Source: Akkermansiaceae bacterium
GTDB taxonomy: Bacteria; Verrucomicrobiota; Verrucomicrobiia; Verrucomicrobiales; Akkermansiaceae
Reading direction: 5' to 3'
Length of the DNA: 64,000 nucleotides
Assembly (NCBI GenBank): GCA_903919975.1
Contig: CAIXKE010000039.1
Coordinates: 1 to 64,000 of the forward strand
Both the position numbers and the translations under genes were made by a program. This document shows positions 18,385 to 27,686 of this stretch, one piece after another. How positions within the stretch are numbered: the stretch's first letter is position 1; each line of letters begins with the position of its first letter. Below the pieces are notes generated by a model that was given only the letters and a program-made list of their open reading frames with translations, was not told the origin of the DNA and did not search any database.

Positions 18385-18863
18385 TCAACGTGGAGATTCC
18401 AGGGGGACCGAAGTGCTAGTGCTATTCGCCGAAGCGGAAATCCCGGGGGTCGCCGGATTGACCGCGCCTTGCTCGGGTTGTAAGCCGCGCTGTCCAGATC
18501 CCTCCATGTCTCCGGGCGAGCGTTGTCTGGTAGCGCTCCCGACAGCGGGTGCTCGTCGTTGTAGAAGATCTCCTCCGGGTAAGTCGGGAATGTTTCCCCT
18601 GTCGATAGGTCGCTGTCCTGTTTCGGGTATCCCTCCGCTTTGAGCTCCGCCCATGCTGCTTCGGCGGAATCCTCCGGCGGGCTGAATCCCAGCTTGGCCA
18701 TCAGCTCCGGGGGCCATGTCTCCGGCGGTCCCTGGTCCATCTGGTCGGCGTCCTCCTAGCTGAAGGTTCCCGCCATCTGGGCGGCTCTCATTCCCATCAG
18801 GATTTGCATTTTGTCCGGCGGCCACTGGGCTGCCTGCGGGGTTGTGGAGTCCGAGTGTTTCAT
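18385..18863 (-). pseudogene. Disrupted hypothetical island gene (in-frame TAG and probable frameshift)
   Basis: ATG 18863 opens a frame beginning MKHSDSTTPQAAQWPPDKMQ. It is stopped by TAG at 18756-18758 and resumes in the same frame (EDADQMDQGPPETWPPELMA, then FSPPEDSAEAAWAELKAEGY). Around 18470 a switch of frame gives a natural-looking tail (NPATPGISASANSTSTSVPL) that stops at 18385, next to the convergent recombinase stop. Without the switch the frame runs on antisense to the recombinase. The product resembles small acidic phage structural or assembly accessory proteins in composition only. Its function is unknown. Confidence 0.5.
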
Positions 18864-18952
18864 AGCGGGAATCAATGTGTTCTGCGACGACGGTAAAGTT
18901 AGGGGTTCATGGTGGTGAACTTATGAAACCAGACGGTGTCTGATTGCCAAGT

Positions 18953-19156
18953 TCACCGGATCGCGGGGCTCGCTCCGTATGGGGCCAGCTTTTGCTGCAG
19001 TTCCGATGGCCACTCCACGAACGGTTTGCCCAAGATGATCTCGCCTTCTTCTTGGCTGATCATCTCGTCGGTCAAGGCTCCCTTGATTTTCATCGTTCCG
19101 AGCATGGTGTTGAGGACAAGTTCTCCTTCTGGCGTTAGGGGTGAGTCGTGATTCAT
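18953..19156 (-). CDS. Small acidic hypothetical protein
   Basis: A 67-residue protein (MNHDSPLTPEGELVLNTMLG onward) with an acidic middle (DEMISQEEGEIILGK) and no membrane segment. It lies between two other short minus-strand genes at the left end of the island, in the same order as small phage or element control genes. No family is recognised. Confidence 0.5.
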   Translation of the reverse strand: MNHDSPLTPEGELVLNTMLGTMKIKGALTDEMISQEEGEIILGKPFVEWPSELQQKLAPYGASPAIR

Positions 19157-19204
19157 GGCAGGGCAAGATGCCGTAAAGTCTCCGGTTAGTCGAGATGGTA
19201 TTAA

Positions 19205-19531
19205 TCACGGCTCTAGCTCTGGTGGGTTGCCAGAAGCAATTCTGCGGGCCTCGGCGATAGCATCGGCGGCGTTTTTTAGCAGCATAAGGAGGCTCTGCTG
19301 CTGCTTGTTTGTCTCACGTTTGGTGCCGGCGACGTATCGCTCGATGAAGGCATCGAGACTGGGACGGTTTATGATCCGCCTGCCGCGGCTGTTGCCGGGG
19401 AGGATGACATTTGCCGAGATGGTGTAGCCCTCGCGGATGTAGTTACAGATGGTGCCGTCGGAGAGTCCAGAATACTTGCAGGCTCCCTCGATTGTGAACC
19501 ACTGAGGTGCGATGTGTTGGTGGGGTTTCAT
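19205..19531 (-). CDS. HTH DNA-binding protein, excisionase-like
   Basis: A 108-residue protein with a winged-helix start: WFTIEGACKYSGLSDGTICN, then a wing with SRGRRIINRPSLDAFIERYV. The C-terminal helix is rich in Gln, Ala and Leu and may oligomerise. It resembles the excisionase or MerR-like helper proteins of integrated elements. It is transcribed in the same direction as DISARM and ends 48 bases before the small acidic gene. It could regulate the left-end genes. Confidence 0.6.
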   Translation of the reverse strand: MKPHQHIAPQWFTIEGACKYSGLSDGTICNYIREGYTISANVILPGNSRGRRIINRPSLDAFIERYVAGTKRETNKQQQSLLMLLKNAADAIAEARRIASGNPPELEP

Positions 19532-19714
19532 ATGGTGGATTCATGAAACCAGACGGAGGCCGATACGGGAATAGCCGCCCCGAGCCGCGCCATGCACCCA
19601 AATAAAAGAAGCGTCCAAATTGTGATGGAAACGGGAATTAGAGTTTCTCGACGATCATAATGCCTAGCCTTCGAAGCGGCGACCGACAACAAGCAGGTGA
19701 TATCGAAAAACGAA

Positions 19715-20497
19715 TTATATATGGGAAATCGTTCCGTTCTGGATGAGCGTTTCAAAATGCCCAAGAATATCCGCCACCGTTCTGGGGTCCTTGATGACCA
19801 CCCCCATCTCCATATTACGATTGAAGGCATCATCGGTGAGATTGGCACTCCCGATGATCGCTGTATTGTCGATGACGGCACATTTCACGTGAAGCTTGCC
19901 GGGTTTGCCGGCTTGATTTCGATCACGATTTTCAAGTGGCCAGTGGAGGAGTCTAACTTTTTCGAGGCAGACATCCTTGAATGCTTTGGCCGCGTCGAAG
20001 CTGAGTTGCCCCGCAGATGCTTGCTCGCTTTCCAACAGAAGCGTCACTTCAACTCCGCGATCGATGGCATTACTGAGGTGCTCGCACAATAGTGGTACTC
20101 GGTGTGCGGAGAAGGTCACGAGGAAAATGCGTTGCTTGGCTTTGGCCAGCAGGTCGTAAAGAACCTGATCAATCCGTCGGATGGGAAACGTCCCGTTGGC
20201 GGGGCCGCTCCAGACGATGTCGAGGATCTGCGGAGAGGATGAGACCCAGGCGTCGATCACCTCAAAGGCCGTGGCAATCTCTGCCCATGATGAAAAGATA
20301 TGATGCTTGAGCGCCTGTCTCAGAGCCCAGCTTTGATCCGGATTTAGAAATGATCCGGCGATATTGGACGCGGCGGTTCCTGTGGGCTCGCCTGATGCTA
20401 TTCTACAACTCTCCGCGAGGGAGAGCCAGACATGTCGAGGAATCCGTTCCCGAATCACTCGCAGTTTGTCGATGAACTCTGGCGGTAAAGGGTTCAT
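19715..20497 (-). CDS. drmC: DISARM protein DrmC (phospholipase D-like)
   Basis: A 260-residue PLD-superfamily protein. One HKD-type motif is plain: LHVKCAVIDNTAIIGSANLT with His203 and Lys205. An upstream helix-strand unit reads RVPLLCEHLSNAIDRGVEVT. Its start codon overlaps the drmB stop as ATGA (20494-20497), so translation is probably coupled. In DISARM, DrmC accompanies DrmA and DrmB in both classes; in published work it was reported as not essential for protection. A nuclease role is assumed from the fold. It is the last gene of the minus-strand defence cluster. Confidence 0.88.
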   Translation of the reverse strand: MNPLPPEFIDKLRVIRERIPRHVWLSLAESCRIASGEPTGTAASNIAGSFLNPDQSWALRQALKHHIFSSWAEIATAFEVIDAWVSSSPQILDIVWSGPANGTFPIRRIDQVLYDLLAKAKQRIFLVTFSAHRVPLLCEHLSNAIDRGVEVTLLLESEQASAGQLSFDAAKAFKDVCLEKVRLLHWPLENRDRNQAGKPGKLHVKCAVIDNTAIIGSANLTDDAFNRNMEMGVVIKDPRTVADILGHFETLIQNGTISHI

Positions 20498-22317
20498 TGC
20501 TCGGTGAAGAATTCGACTCCCTTGGCGGCGAAGGTGCCGAAGAGCGCATTACGGTCGAGATAGCGGTTTCCTTTTTCACAGGAAGTCTCTGGTGCAAACA
20601 GGCAGGCGTGACAACTGGCTCCGTGTATGCCGCGGCCATCGCCGGTCGGTGGGTGTTCGGAGCAGATTGGATCCGAGCCGCAGATTCGGAGTGTTTCCAG
20701 AGCCTGATGAATTTGCCGTCCCAGACTGGTGGGGTCGCCGAGTTGCGCCAAACCTCCGAGTGTGCCTTCACTGTCCGAGGCCGCGGTGTATAACAGGATG
20801 CCAGCCATTGGGCCGTGTTCCTCGCCGGACGGCAGGCAGTAAATGCGCTCACGGATGCTGGCCGCGGTGTATCCGCATTCCAAGGCGATCTGGCGCATCA
20901 GGGCGTGGGAAAGCGAGTGGATCAGCACAAAGCGCATCCCGGGAAAATGATCGCCCGGTGGGTTCTGGTTGCGCATCGCTCGCCACACCTTGTGGGCTTC
21001 ATAGAACTCCATTTCGAGACGCTTCACCTCTGGCTTGGCCTCCCACGCTTGCAACGCCTTTTCGTTGAGTCGCACAAAGATCCCTTCGCCTCGGACTTCG
21101 GAGGCAGGTAGCCAGGTAGGACTCTTTCTGCATAGCGGAGTCTGACGATCATCATCCTGTTGATCAGCCTCACTGAAGTCACCCTTGGATTCCAGCCGGG
21201 TAAAGGCGATGAGGGTTCTGACTTCACGCACCATTTCCACGAGTGTCGTTTTTTCGAACAAATGTTGGTATCCCAATGGTGCTGGAACCCTACGCCCCCG
21301 GAACTCATCGGTGTCGGGCAAAGGTGATGTGTTAGCTAGAAGATCCCACTCAGGAATCTTCAAATCGGCCGGTTCGGTTTGCACCGAAGCACCTGCAAGT
21401 TTCGTTTGGATGGCTGCCCATACTTGTTCCACCGTAATTCCGATAAACGCTGGAAAATTCTGCGGCAGCAGAGCCCATTTGGCCACATCGAGTGAGGGAA
21501 TGTCTTTGAGCTTCACCCAATGTTTGTCGACGAGTTGGCTGATCTTGTCGACGGCTCGCGGAATCGTCAGTGCCGACATTACAATCGGGAACCAACTATT
21601 GGATGCGCCGAGCAGAATCGTCCTAGCCTGTTCCTTGCAGCCCTTTGGATCATCATATCTTAGATGGGGATGATGCCCGCGGCACTGGATGCTGTATTTG
21701 TCTGTGTCAAATGCGTCCGCCATACGGCGGTCCCGCTGGCATGTTTCACATTTGACAATAATGTCGGAGGCATCTCCCGCCACCCCGAATTCCCGGATGG
21801 TCAGGCGCGCACCCGTGCAAGGCTTGTTCTGATGGTGGACGAATTCAACCCAAGGGAAGTCCGATAGATGACCTTCCCGGCAGGCGAGAAGAAAACGAAC
21901 CGGTATGACATTCGGAGGCCTCTGGGCTTTGCAGCTTTGATGCACATAGTGCGTCCGGTCTGGGCGATACAGATCTTGGATCAATTTGAAGTGCCCTGAA
22001 TCGATCGTTCCGAGAAGTGAACAAAACGGACAGCGCAACCACCGGGGGAATGGAGCTACGGGCACTCCCTTTGCCGCTGCGGTGGGATCGTTGTCATCAT
22101 CGAACGTGACCGGCGGCAACATCAGCCTGCGCACCTGTTGGCCCATGCGTTGTTGCACAGCGGCGAGCAATCGTTCTTCGACGATCTCTTTGCATTGATT
22201 TTCGTCCCAATCATCCAGCCCGAGAATCAGGGCTGACATGTTGGGAAGGTCCATGATCGCGCCCACCCCGAAGGTGTAGATCAACTGGCTGGGTCTGAGT
22301 TCTCCGAGTTCGTTCAT
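20494..22317 (-). CDS. drmB: DISARM protein DrmB (DUF1998)
   Basis: A 607-residue protein of the DUF1998 type. It starts with LRPSQLIYTFGVGAIMDLPN and has paired cysteines near the front (RCPFCSLL) and around residue 205 (CETCQRD). The C-terminal DUF1998 core includes FVLIHSLSHALMRQIALECG and a Cys cluster SCHACLFAPETSCEKGNRYL, likely a metal site. DrmB partners the DrmA helicase; the pair binds DNA and is the core of all DISARM systems. Start and stop overlap both neighbours by four bases (ATGA), forming a coupled drmA-drmB-drmC unit. Confidence 0.92.
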   Translation of the reverse strand: MNELGELRPSQLIYTFGVGAIMDLPNMSALILGLDDWDENQCKEIVEERLLAAVQQRMGQQVRRLMLPPVTFDDDNDPTAAAKGVPVAPFPRWLRCPFCSLLGTIDSGHFKLIQDLYRPDRTHYVHQSCKAQRPPNVIPVRFLLACREGHLSDFPWVEFVHHQNKPCTGARLTIREFGVAGDASDIIVKCETCQRDRRMADAFDTDKYSIQCRGHHPHLRYDDPKGCKEQARTILLGASNSWFPIVMSALTIPRAVDKISQLVDKHWVKLKDIPSLDVAKWALLPQNFPAFIGITVEQVWAAIQTKLAGASVQTEPADLKIPEWDLLANTSPLPDTDEFRGRRVPAPLGYQHLFEKTTLVEMVREVRTLIAFTRLESKGDFSEADQQDDDRQTPLCRKSPTWLPASEVRGEGIFVRLNEKALQAWEAKPEVKRLEMEFYEAHKVWRAMRNQNPPGDHFPGMRFVLIHSLSHALMRQIALECGYTAASIRERIYCLPSGEEHGPMAGILLYTAASDSEGTLGGLAQLGDPTSLGRQIHQALETLRICGSDPICSEHPPTGDGRGIHGASCHACLFAPETSCEKGNRYLDRNALFGTFAAKGVEFFTEQ

Positions 22318-25300
22318 GAGGGGTCGCTTTGGCTGTTGGAGGTGAATTGGCGGAGACCGCGTGGATTCGGATCAAGGATCAGGTTCACCGTTCCTTCGAC
22401 GTCCCGGAGACTGTTCAAGCACGTGAACTCCTCCCATTCCGCGGCCCCGGTTTCTTTGAGCAGTCCGATCACGCCGTCAGGACCGTCTCTGTAACCCAAC
22501 GCATAGTCATGCTGGTTGTGAACCAAGCTGAGCCACTTGTCCCGCCGTTCATCGAGCATTTTGCGGACGAGGACACCGACTGATGGATCTCCGATCGCCT
22601 TCTCCGCCCGGTCGATGATCCGTTGCATGATCAAGGGCATGTCAGGGTCCGTGTCGGTGAGTTTTCCGGCGTCTTCGTTGGCGTTGAGACTCTGGTCTTT
22701 CAAGCGCATCATGGCGACGAGAATGCCGGCCAACCCACGCTTGAGCGCAGGCGCGGAAAACGGTGTGACAGAAAGCGCCTCGACGTGTTTGTAAAAGGTA
22801 TCGTGGTAATGCTCGAAGGTCTCGTGATGGGATAAATCCCGCGGGCGTGCCCAGTTGAAAAGCGTGATGACGAGTCCCGGGCCACTGCGTGAGCGGCCCA
22901 CACGGCTGCTTGCCTGAATGTATTCAGAGGTGGTTTTCGGCTGACCGGCCACCACCATCAACCCGAGACGCTCGATGTCGACGCCCACCGAAATCATGTT
23001 GGTTGCAAGCAGCACATCATAGGGCCGCGGCGATGGCTGGATTCCAGCTTTGCGGTCTGCCTCGCGCTTGATTTCATGCGCTTTGTTGAACGTCGTTTCC
23101 AGCCGTTCAAGGATGCCGGGAATGTCAGTTCCGGACTTGCGGGATGTAAGCTCCTCGACAGCACCCATCCAGATCCGTCGTTTGGCGAGACCACGTTGAT
23201 CCGCATCACGCACACGGCTCCGGATGTCGTCCTCGACCAAGCGGCGGGTTCCCGCAAGTTCGCGGATCGAGTTGAAGTAACCAGCTAGAGTCATCCACGG
23301 GTCAGCGAGATTGTCGTATTTCTCATAAAGCACCTGAGCTGCACCCAACAGCGCGGTGTAAACACGGATCATGGCCACGGGATAGCGACGGCCAAAGGCA
23401 CAGATGCCCAGATAGCGGCGGCCCGGATATTGTTCCCCGGCGTGGCGGCGCAGCGAGAAGAAGCTGTCGTCGATCGACGTGCCCTGCGGTGGGAAAATCT
23501 CCACCTTGCGGAGGAAGGTCTTCTTGATCTGATCGCCGGCTCTGCGGATCGTCGCGGTGGAGGACACGACCTTGGGGCGGACTCGTTTGCCATCCACCGT
23601 CCAGGTGCAGAGTTCGTCCACTGCGGTTTCGTAAAGCGCGACCATCGAGCCGAGCGGACCGCTGATGAGGTGAAGCTCGTCTTGAATAATTAGATCCGGC
23701 GGCCTGAGCGGCGCATGGTCCTGCCTTTTTACTCCAGGCTGGCCTTTGTATTTAATGTGGGTGCCGCTGTCCTCCTTCTCCACTTCTGGGGAGAGGAAGC
23801 CGTGGCGCTCACACAGGCCACTGACCTGTCCGAACAAATGCTGTACCTCGCCCTTCCATGGCATCTGGGCGAACTTGTCCACCGTGGCGATGAGCAACGA
23901 TGGCGGGCGGCGATAGATTTCCTCGTCCACCACCATCACGGGCAATCCTTCCTTCGGGGACTTTGCCTCGCTGAATTCGCAACCGCCCGTCGCATCGCTG
24001 CAATAGGTCACGCAGCGGCCGATCTCGCTGGTGCCTTCATAGACCTTGATGTGGTGCTCGCGGATTACCCGGCCACACCACGGGCAGGAAATGAGCTGAT
24101 GGGGGGTGCCGCGGACGGTAGGCTTGCCGCCGGTCGAACTTTGGCGAAGCGCCTCCGCAGCGGAAGCCAGGCTATTTGGTGTGGCCTTCGATCCCACCCA
24201 CAAGCCAAGCCGGAATGGAATGGTGCCCCACTTTTCGAGGTTCGAGCGACGGATTGTTTCGCAGGCGCAGATGAGTGCCGTGGCCCGTTGGAATTGCTGA
24301 AGGGTGAGTAGGCGTAGCGTGTAACGCATCAGCACGGCGATTCCGTGATCACCGCAGCGGCCTTCGATCTCACCTTGCAGACGCCGCAGTGCCAATGTGT
24401 AGGCCGTAAGGCCCAAGTAGGCTTCCGTTTTGCCACCGCCGGTAGCAAACCAAAGCAAGTCGGCCACCGCATCCGTTTCATGCGTGCGGTCTTCGTGATC
24501 GAGCCGGGTGAGTCCCGGCAGATTGAGAATGACGAAGGCGAGCTGGAACACACGCCAACTCCGGTTACGAGGAATGTCCAAAGGATCCACCGGGGCACCC
24601 GGCTGAAGTTCCTTCTTCCGAACGAGCCGGGAATACGTCGAGCGCACCCGCTGCTGCCACATCGCCCGATTGGCAAACCGGAAGGATTCTTCAGCGAGTG
24701 GGTCCGAGGCGATCAGATCGATCCCTTCACGCAGCCTCTCGCAGGCACGTTGGCAGTTCGCGATGGCGAGGGCCGCGGCGTCCTGGTGGTGTTGGAGGCG
24801 CTGGGTTGGATCGGCCGGCTTCAGCACCTCGCGTGTGATCCACTGTTCATAAGCCGTGTGGAGTTGGTCGAGAGAGGCGAGTAAATCCGCCTTGGGCATC
24901 TCCGCCAGTTCCTTCATGTCCAGAATCACGCCACCGATGTCTGGGTTGTCATCCACATCCGGTGGTGTCTGCTGTTCGACTTCCGCCTGCGGAATGAATT
25001 CCGTCTCCACCGCGGTGGCGCGAACGGCGTCCGGTTGCGGAAGTGTGGTGTGGACAGATACCCCGTGACCGACGACGAACTCCGGGCGAAACCGATAGAG
25101 CATCTCTAGCGTTTCCGATTCCTCGCGCGTCATCGCGTCCATTCGCGAGAAATCCCGCTGCTCATCGTGGCGTTGGAGGAACACCGGGCGCGAGGGGCTG
25201 CCCGCGGAACGGGCGCGGACCTTCGGCTGAAACACCCACGCCTCGTCTTTTTTGTGATCTTGTTTGGGCGAAACATTGCGGAGGAAAACCGTCACCAGCC

Positions 25301-25850
25301 ACCCCTGGCCGTTCTTGCGGACTTTCCCTTGCACCACGACAGATGGATCGTTCGTGGGATCCGGTTCATAGGGTCCAAATAGACCGGGCTTAAGCTCCAC
25401 AACAAGCGGTTCTCCTTCATGCGGTTCCCGCTTCCACACCAATGCTGGCTCGCCGTTGAGCTTCTTCACCTGCTTCTCGCTCTTCACCCGGCGGTAGCGA
25501 CCCCATTGGCTTTCGATGACGATGGCTTCCTCCGTGGCCTCCACCATGAAGCTCATGCCGATGGTGCTGGGAAAAAACGAGTCCTTGGCACTGGTCGAAG
25601 CGTCGGTGGTTCCTACCTCCTGATCGTCCGCGCCGTCAGTGCCAAGACGATCCATCATCTCGCCCTCGACCACCGCGGACTGCGGGGCCAGCAGGCCGAC
25701 GAGATAGCGCCCGTAGGCATGATCTTCCCGTTGGTCGAGTTCCTCTTCCGGTCCTTCGGCAGGTCCGAGCAGGTCCTTGACCACCATCGCGGTGAGTTCA
25801 TCGCGGATGGCGTAAGGGGATGGTGGATTCAGTGTTGCCGGTGTCTGCAT
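22314..25850 (-). CDS. drmA: DISARM helicase DrmA
   Basis: An 1178-residue superfamily 2 helicase. It has a long N-terminal region, then Walker A ATGGGKTEAYLGL (Lys474), a DELH box (Asp724-His727, QDELHLISGPLGSM), motif III SSTATIRRAG, and the C-terminal lobe with LLATNMISVGVDIERLGL and QASSRVGRSRSGPG (motifs V and VI). DrmA loads on DNA with DrmB and is the shared engine of class 1 and class 2 DISARM. Here it stands 42 bases behind a PIN gene and not next to drmMI, as the usual class 1 order would have it. The stop overlaps the drmB start. Confidence 0.93.
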   Translation of the reverse strand: MQTPATLNPPSPYAIRDELTAMVVKDLLGPAEGPEEELDQREDHAYGRYLVGLLAPQSAVVEGEMMDRLGTDGADDQEVGTTDASTSAKDSFFPSTIGMSFMVEATEEAIVIESQWGRYRRVKSEKQVKKLNGEPALVWKREPHEGEPLVVELKPGLFGPYEPDPTNDPSVVVQGKVRKNGQGWLVTVFLRNVSPKQDHKKDEAWVFQPKVRARSAGSPSRPVFLQRHDEQRDFSRMDAMTREESETLEMLYRFRPEFVVGHGVSVHTTLPQPDAVRATAVETEFIPQAEVEQQTPPDVDDNPDIGGVILDMKELAEMPKADLLASLDQLHTAYEQWITREVLKPADPTQRLQHHQDAAALAIANCQRACERLREGIDLIASDPLAEESFRFANRAMWQQRVRSTYSRLVRKKELQPGAPVDPLDIPRNRSWRVFQLAFVILNLPGLTRLDHEDRTHETDAVADLLWFATGGGKTEAYLGLTAYTLALRRLQGEIEGRCGDHGIAVLMRYTLRLLTLQQFQRATALICACETIRRSNLEKWGTIPFRLGLWVGSKATPNSLASAAEALRQSSTGGKPTVRGTPHQLISCPWCGRVIREHHIKVYEGTSEIGRCVTYCSDATGGCEFSEAKSPKEGLPVMVVDEEIYRRPPSLLIATVDKFAQMPWKGEVQHLFGQVSGLCERHGFLSPEVEKEDSGTHIKYKGQPGVKRQDHAPLRPPDLIIQDELHLISGPLGSMVALYETAVDELCTWTVDGKRVRPKVVSSTATIRRAGDQIKKTFLRKVEIFPPQGTSIDDSFFSLRRHAGEQYPGRRYLGICAFGRRYPVAMIRVYTALLGAAQVLYEKYDNLADPWMTLAGYFNSIRELAGTRRLVEDDIRSRVRDADQRGLAKRRIWMGAVEELTSRKSGTDIPGILERLETTFNKAHEIKREADRKAGIQPSPRPYDVLLATNMISVGVDIERLGLMVVAGQPKTTSEYIQASSRVGRSRSGPGLVITLFNWARPRDLSHHETFEHYHDTFYKHVEALSVTPFSAPALKRGLAGILVAMMRLKDQSLNANEDAGKLTDTDPDMPLIMQRIIDRAEKAIGDPSVGVLVRKMLDERRDKWLSLVHNQHDYALGYRDGPDGVIGLLKETGAAEWEEFTCLNSLRDVEGTVNLILDPNPRGLRQFTSNSQSDPS

Positions 25851-25892
25851 GATTTTTGAGGGATATGATTTTCGCAGGTGTGACTTGAACGA

Positions 25893-26393
25893 TCAGCCAC
25901 CAGACCATTTTTCGATACGCGTCCGGCAATCCGCTTGCGGCAGAAAACTACCGCTTTCCAGGATCTTCCTAAGTGCTTCCAAAGCTTCCGAATATGCCAA
26001 CGCATCTCTGGCGACGAGTTCATCCAACACCCACAAGGTTCCTTTCACCTCCATTTTTTCAGCGAGGGCTTTCTTCCGGAGTGTGCCGTCTCCTGTCATC
26101 AGAACCGCGTCCATTTTTCTGGCCAGGAGGGCCACCGATGCATCAGGGATACTCACGCCCCAAGTTCGGGCCAGTTTTTCCGCGGCACTCCACTCGTTGG
26201 CCGCTGTATCGGAAATGATCAATGCCCCTCGCGAAACCAAGCCATTGGCCGCCGCTTTCTGGTCTGCGTCCGTGAGTTCGGTCAATACGAGGGATGTCGT
26301 GTGAATCTCATAACCCTGCGCGAACCAAATCTCCAGCAAGACGCCGTGAAACAGGTCGATCAACAGGTTCGCATCATGCACTAGAATCCTCAT
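25893..26393 (-). CDS. PIN-domain ribonuclease, probable toxin
   Basis: A 166-residue PIN-domain protein. Acidic metal-site residues are seen in order: Asp8 in HDANLLIDLF, Glu in TSLVLTELTD, Asp in SIPDASVALLARKMDA and Asp in VLMTGDGTLRKKA. PIN toxins cut tRNA, rRNA or mRNA in the cytoplasm. It begins 12 bases after the stop of the XRE-ImmA gene, the spacing of a toxin-antitoxin operon. It lies inside the DISARM cluster, just before drmA, where it could act as an abortive back-up or simply stabilise the island. Which one applies cannot be read from sequence. Confidence 0.85.
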   Translation of the reverse strand: MRILVHDANLLIDLFHGVLLEIWFAQGYEIHTTSLVLTELTDADQKAAANGLVSRGALIISDTAANEWSAAEKLARTWGVSIPDASVALLARKMDAVLMTGDGTLRKKALAEKMEVKGTLWVLDELVARDALAYSEALEALRKILESGSFLPQADCRTRIEKWSGG

Positions 26394-26405
26394 GAATCAG
26401 CAGGT

Positions 26406-27491
26406 TCAGGCGAAGGACTCCTTGAAAATCTGACGGAACTGCTCAAGCGGCAGGCCCAACAGAGCCGCTCCGCGGGAACTGCTCACGACCCCTTCCGCCA
26501 CGCATTGCAGAACCATCTGTCGCATTCGACCATGGCTTTCGGTGTCCTCGAACATTTCGTCACCCGGTTCACCGACCTCCCGTTTCCTCCAGCCGCGGAT
26601 GCCGGCCTGCATGAAGAACCGCTCGTAAACAGCCTGGCTGATCAGGTCTAGGCGGCAGGCCCGATACATGATCGCCATCATGGAGACCCCGAAGTAAGTT
26701 TTCAGTTCCAACAGTTCACCCAGGGAAATCCCGCTTCGGCGGCCGCCAAACATCGTTTTGAAATGCTCTTCGGGCATCAGGAATGCCGAGGCGAATGGCT
26801 TCACCAGTTTTTCCTGATCCGCCTCCGGAAGGCTCTCCGGAATGGGTAACACGATATGCCCCAGCTCGTGGGCCAGCGTCATCCGCTTGCGCGGCACGTT
26901 CCGGCCCAGCCAGCTTGCGACAACGATGATCGGTTCGCCGTTCGCATCGCAGGAAAATCCATCGAAGGCAGGATCGTCCGTTTCCACCTCATGCACCTTG
27001 ATCCCCTTTAACTCGATGAATTGCTGGAGGTTGGGAATGGGATCCGTTCCCAGATTCCATTTGCACCGCAACTCCAAGGCGAAGCGTTCCACGTCTTCTT
27101 CCCGGGTAATTTCCTCACCCGCAAAGGGCGGCGCATAGGGAATTCTCGCGTTCAGCAGCTCCTCCAACTCCAGATAACGTGAGAAAAAGTCGCGGGCCTT
27201 TTCCTCAATCGCCTGCCGCCTGCCGACTCCCAAGCTGGCTTTCCGCCGGAAACTGAGACCCGAAAACTCCACCTCGTAAGATCGGAAAAAGAAATCCGCA
27301 GGCTGTTTGAGCACCTCCACCAAGCGCGCCAGAACGGCACCATCCGGCATCGTCTCGCCCTTTTCGTAGCGCGAAAGCATCGTGTGCGACGGCACTCCTC
27401 CCAAGGCTTCGGAGAGTTCGCGAAACGACAACCGGGCGATCTTTCGAGCCTGGCCTAGGCGACGGGAGAAGGTTTGGAGCACATCGGACAT
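26406..27491 (-). CDS. XRE-family regulator with ImmA/IrrE metallopeptidase domain
   Basis: A 361-residue protein. Residues about 1-65 form an XRE helix-turn-helix (LSFRELSEALGGVPSHTMLS, RYEKGETMPDG). Residues about 170-260 form an ImmA/IrrE peptidase with the zinc motif HELGH (208-212). The C-terminal end (SSSRGAALLGLPLEQFR) resembles the helix-turn-helix of UPF0175-type antitoxins, which pair with PIN-like toxins. It is followed at once by the PIN gene. The likely role is repressor and antitoxin that may cleave itself or a partner upon stress. A 195-base gap upstream probably holds its own promoter. Confidence 0.88.
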   Translation of the reverse strand: MSDVLQTFSRRLGQARKIARLSFRELSEALGGVPSHTMLSRYEKGETMPDGAVLARLVEVLKQPADFFFRSYEVEFSGLSFRRKASLGVGRRQAIEEKARDFFSRYLELEELLNARIPYAPPFAGEEITREEDVERFALELRCKWNLGTDPIPNLQQFIELKGIKVHEVETDDPAFDGFSCDANGEPIIVVASWLGRNVPRKRMTLAHELGHIVLPIPESLPEADQEKLVKPFASAFLMPEEHFKTMFGGRRSGISLGELLELKTYFGVSMMAIMYRACRLDLISQAVYERFFMQAGIRGWRKREVGEPGDEMFEDTESHGRMRQMVLQCVAEGVVSSSRGAALLGLPLEQFRQIFKESFA

Positions 27492-27686
27492 GTTTACATT
27501 CTAAGAATTAAAAACCCACCTGTAAACTTCGATTCCGTCTTTTTTTCGGCCCGTTGAGTCCACCTCCTACCGCCCGGCAGGACGGATGTTTGTCCGGGTG
27601 TGGCCGGGTTGCTGATGATGCAAACCGAGAAATTGATTGAAGTTTAGTCATTTGGGGGCCTCCCGAGCACCGTCGCCCGATGGAAA

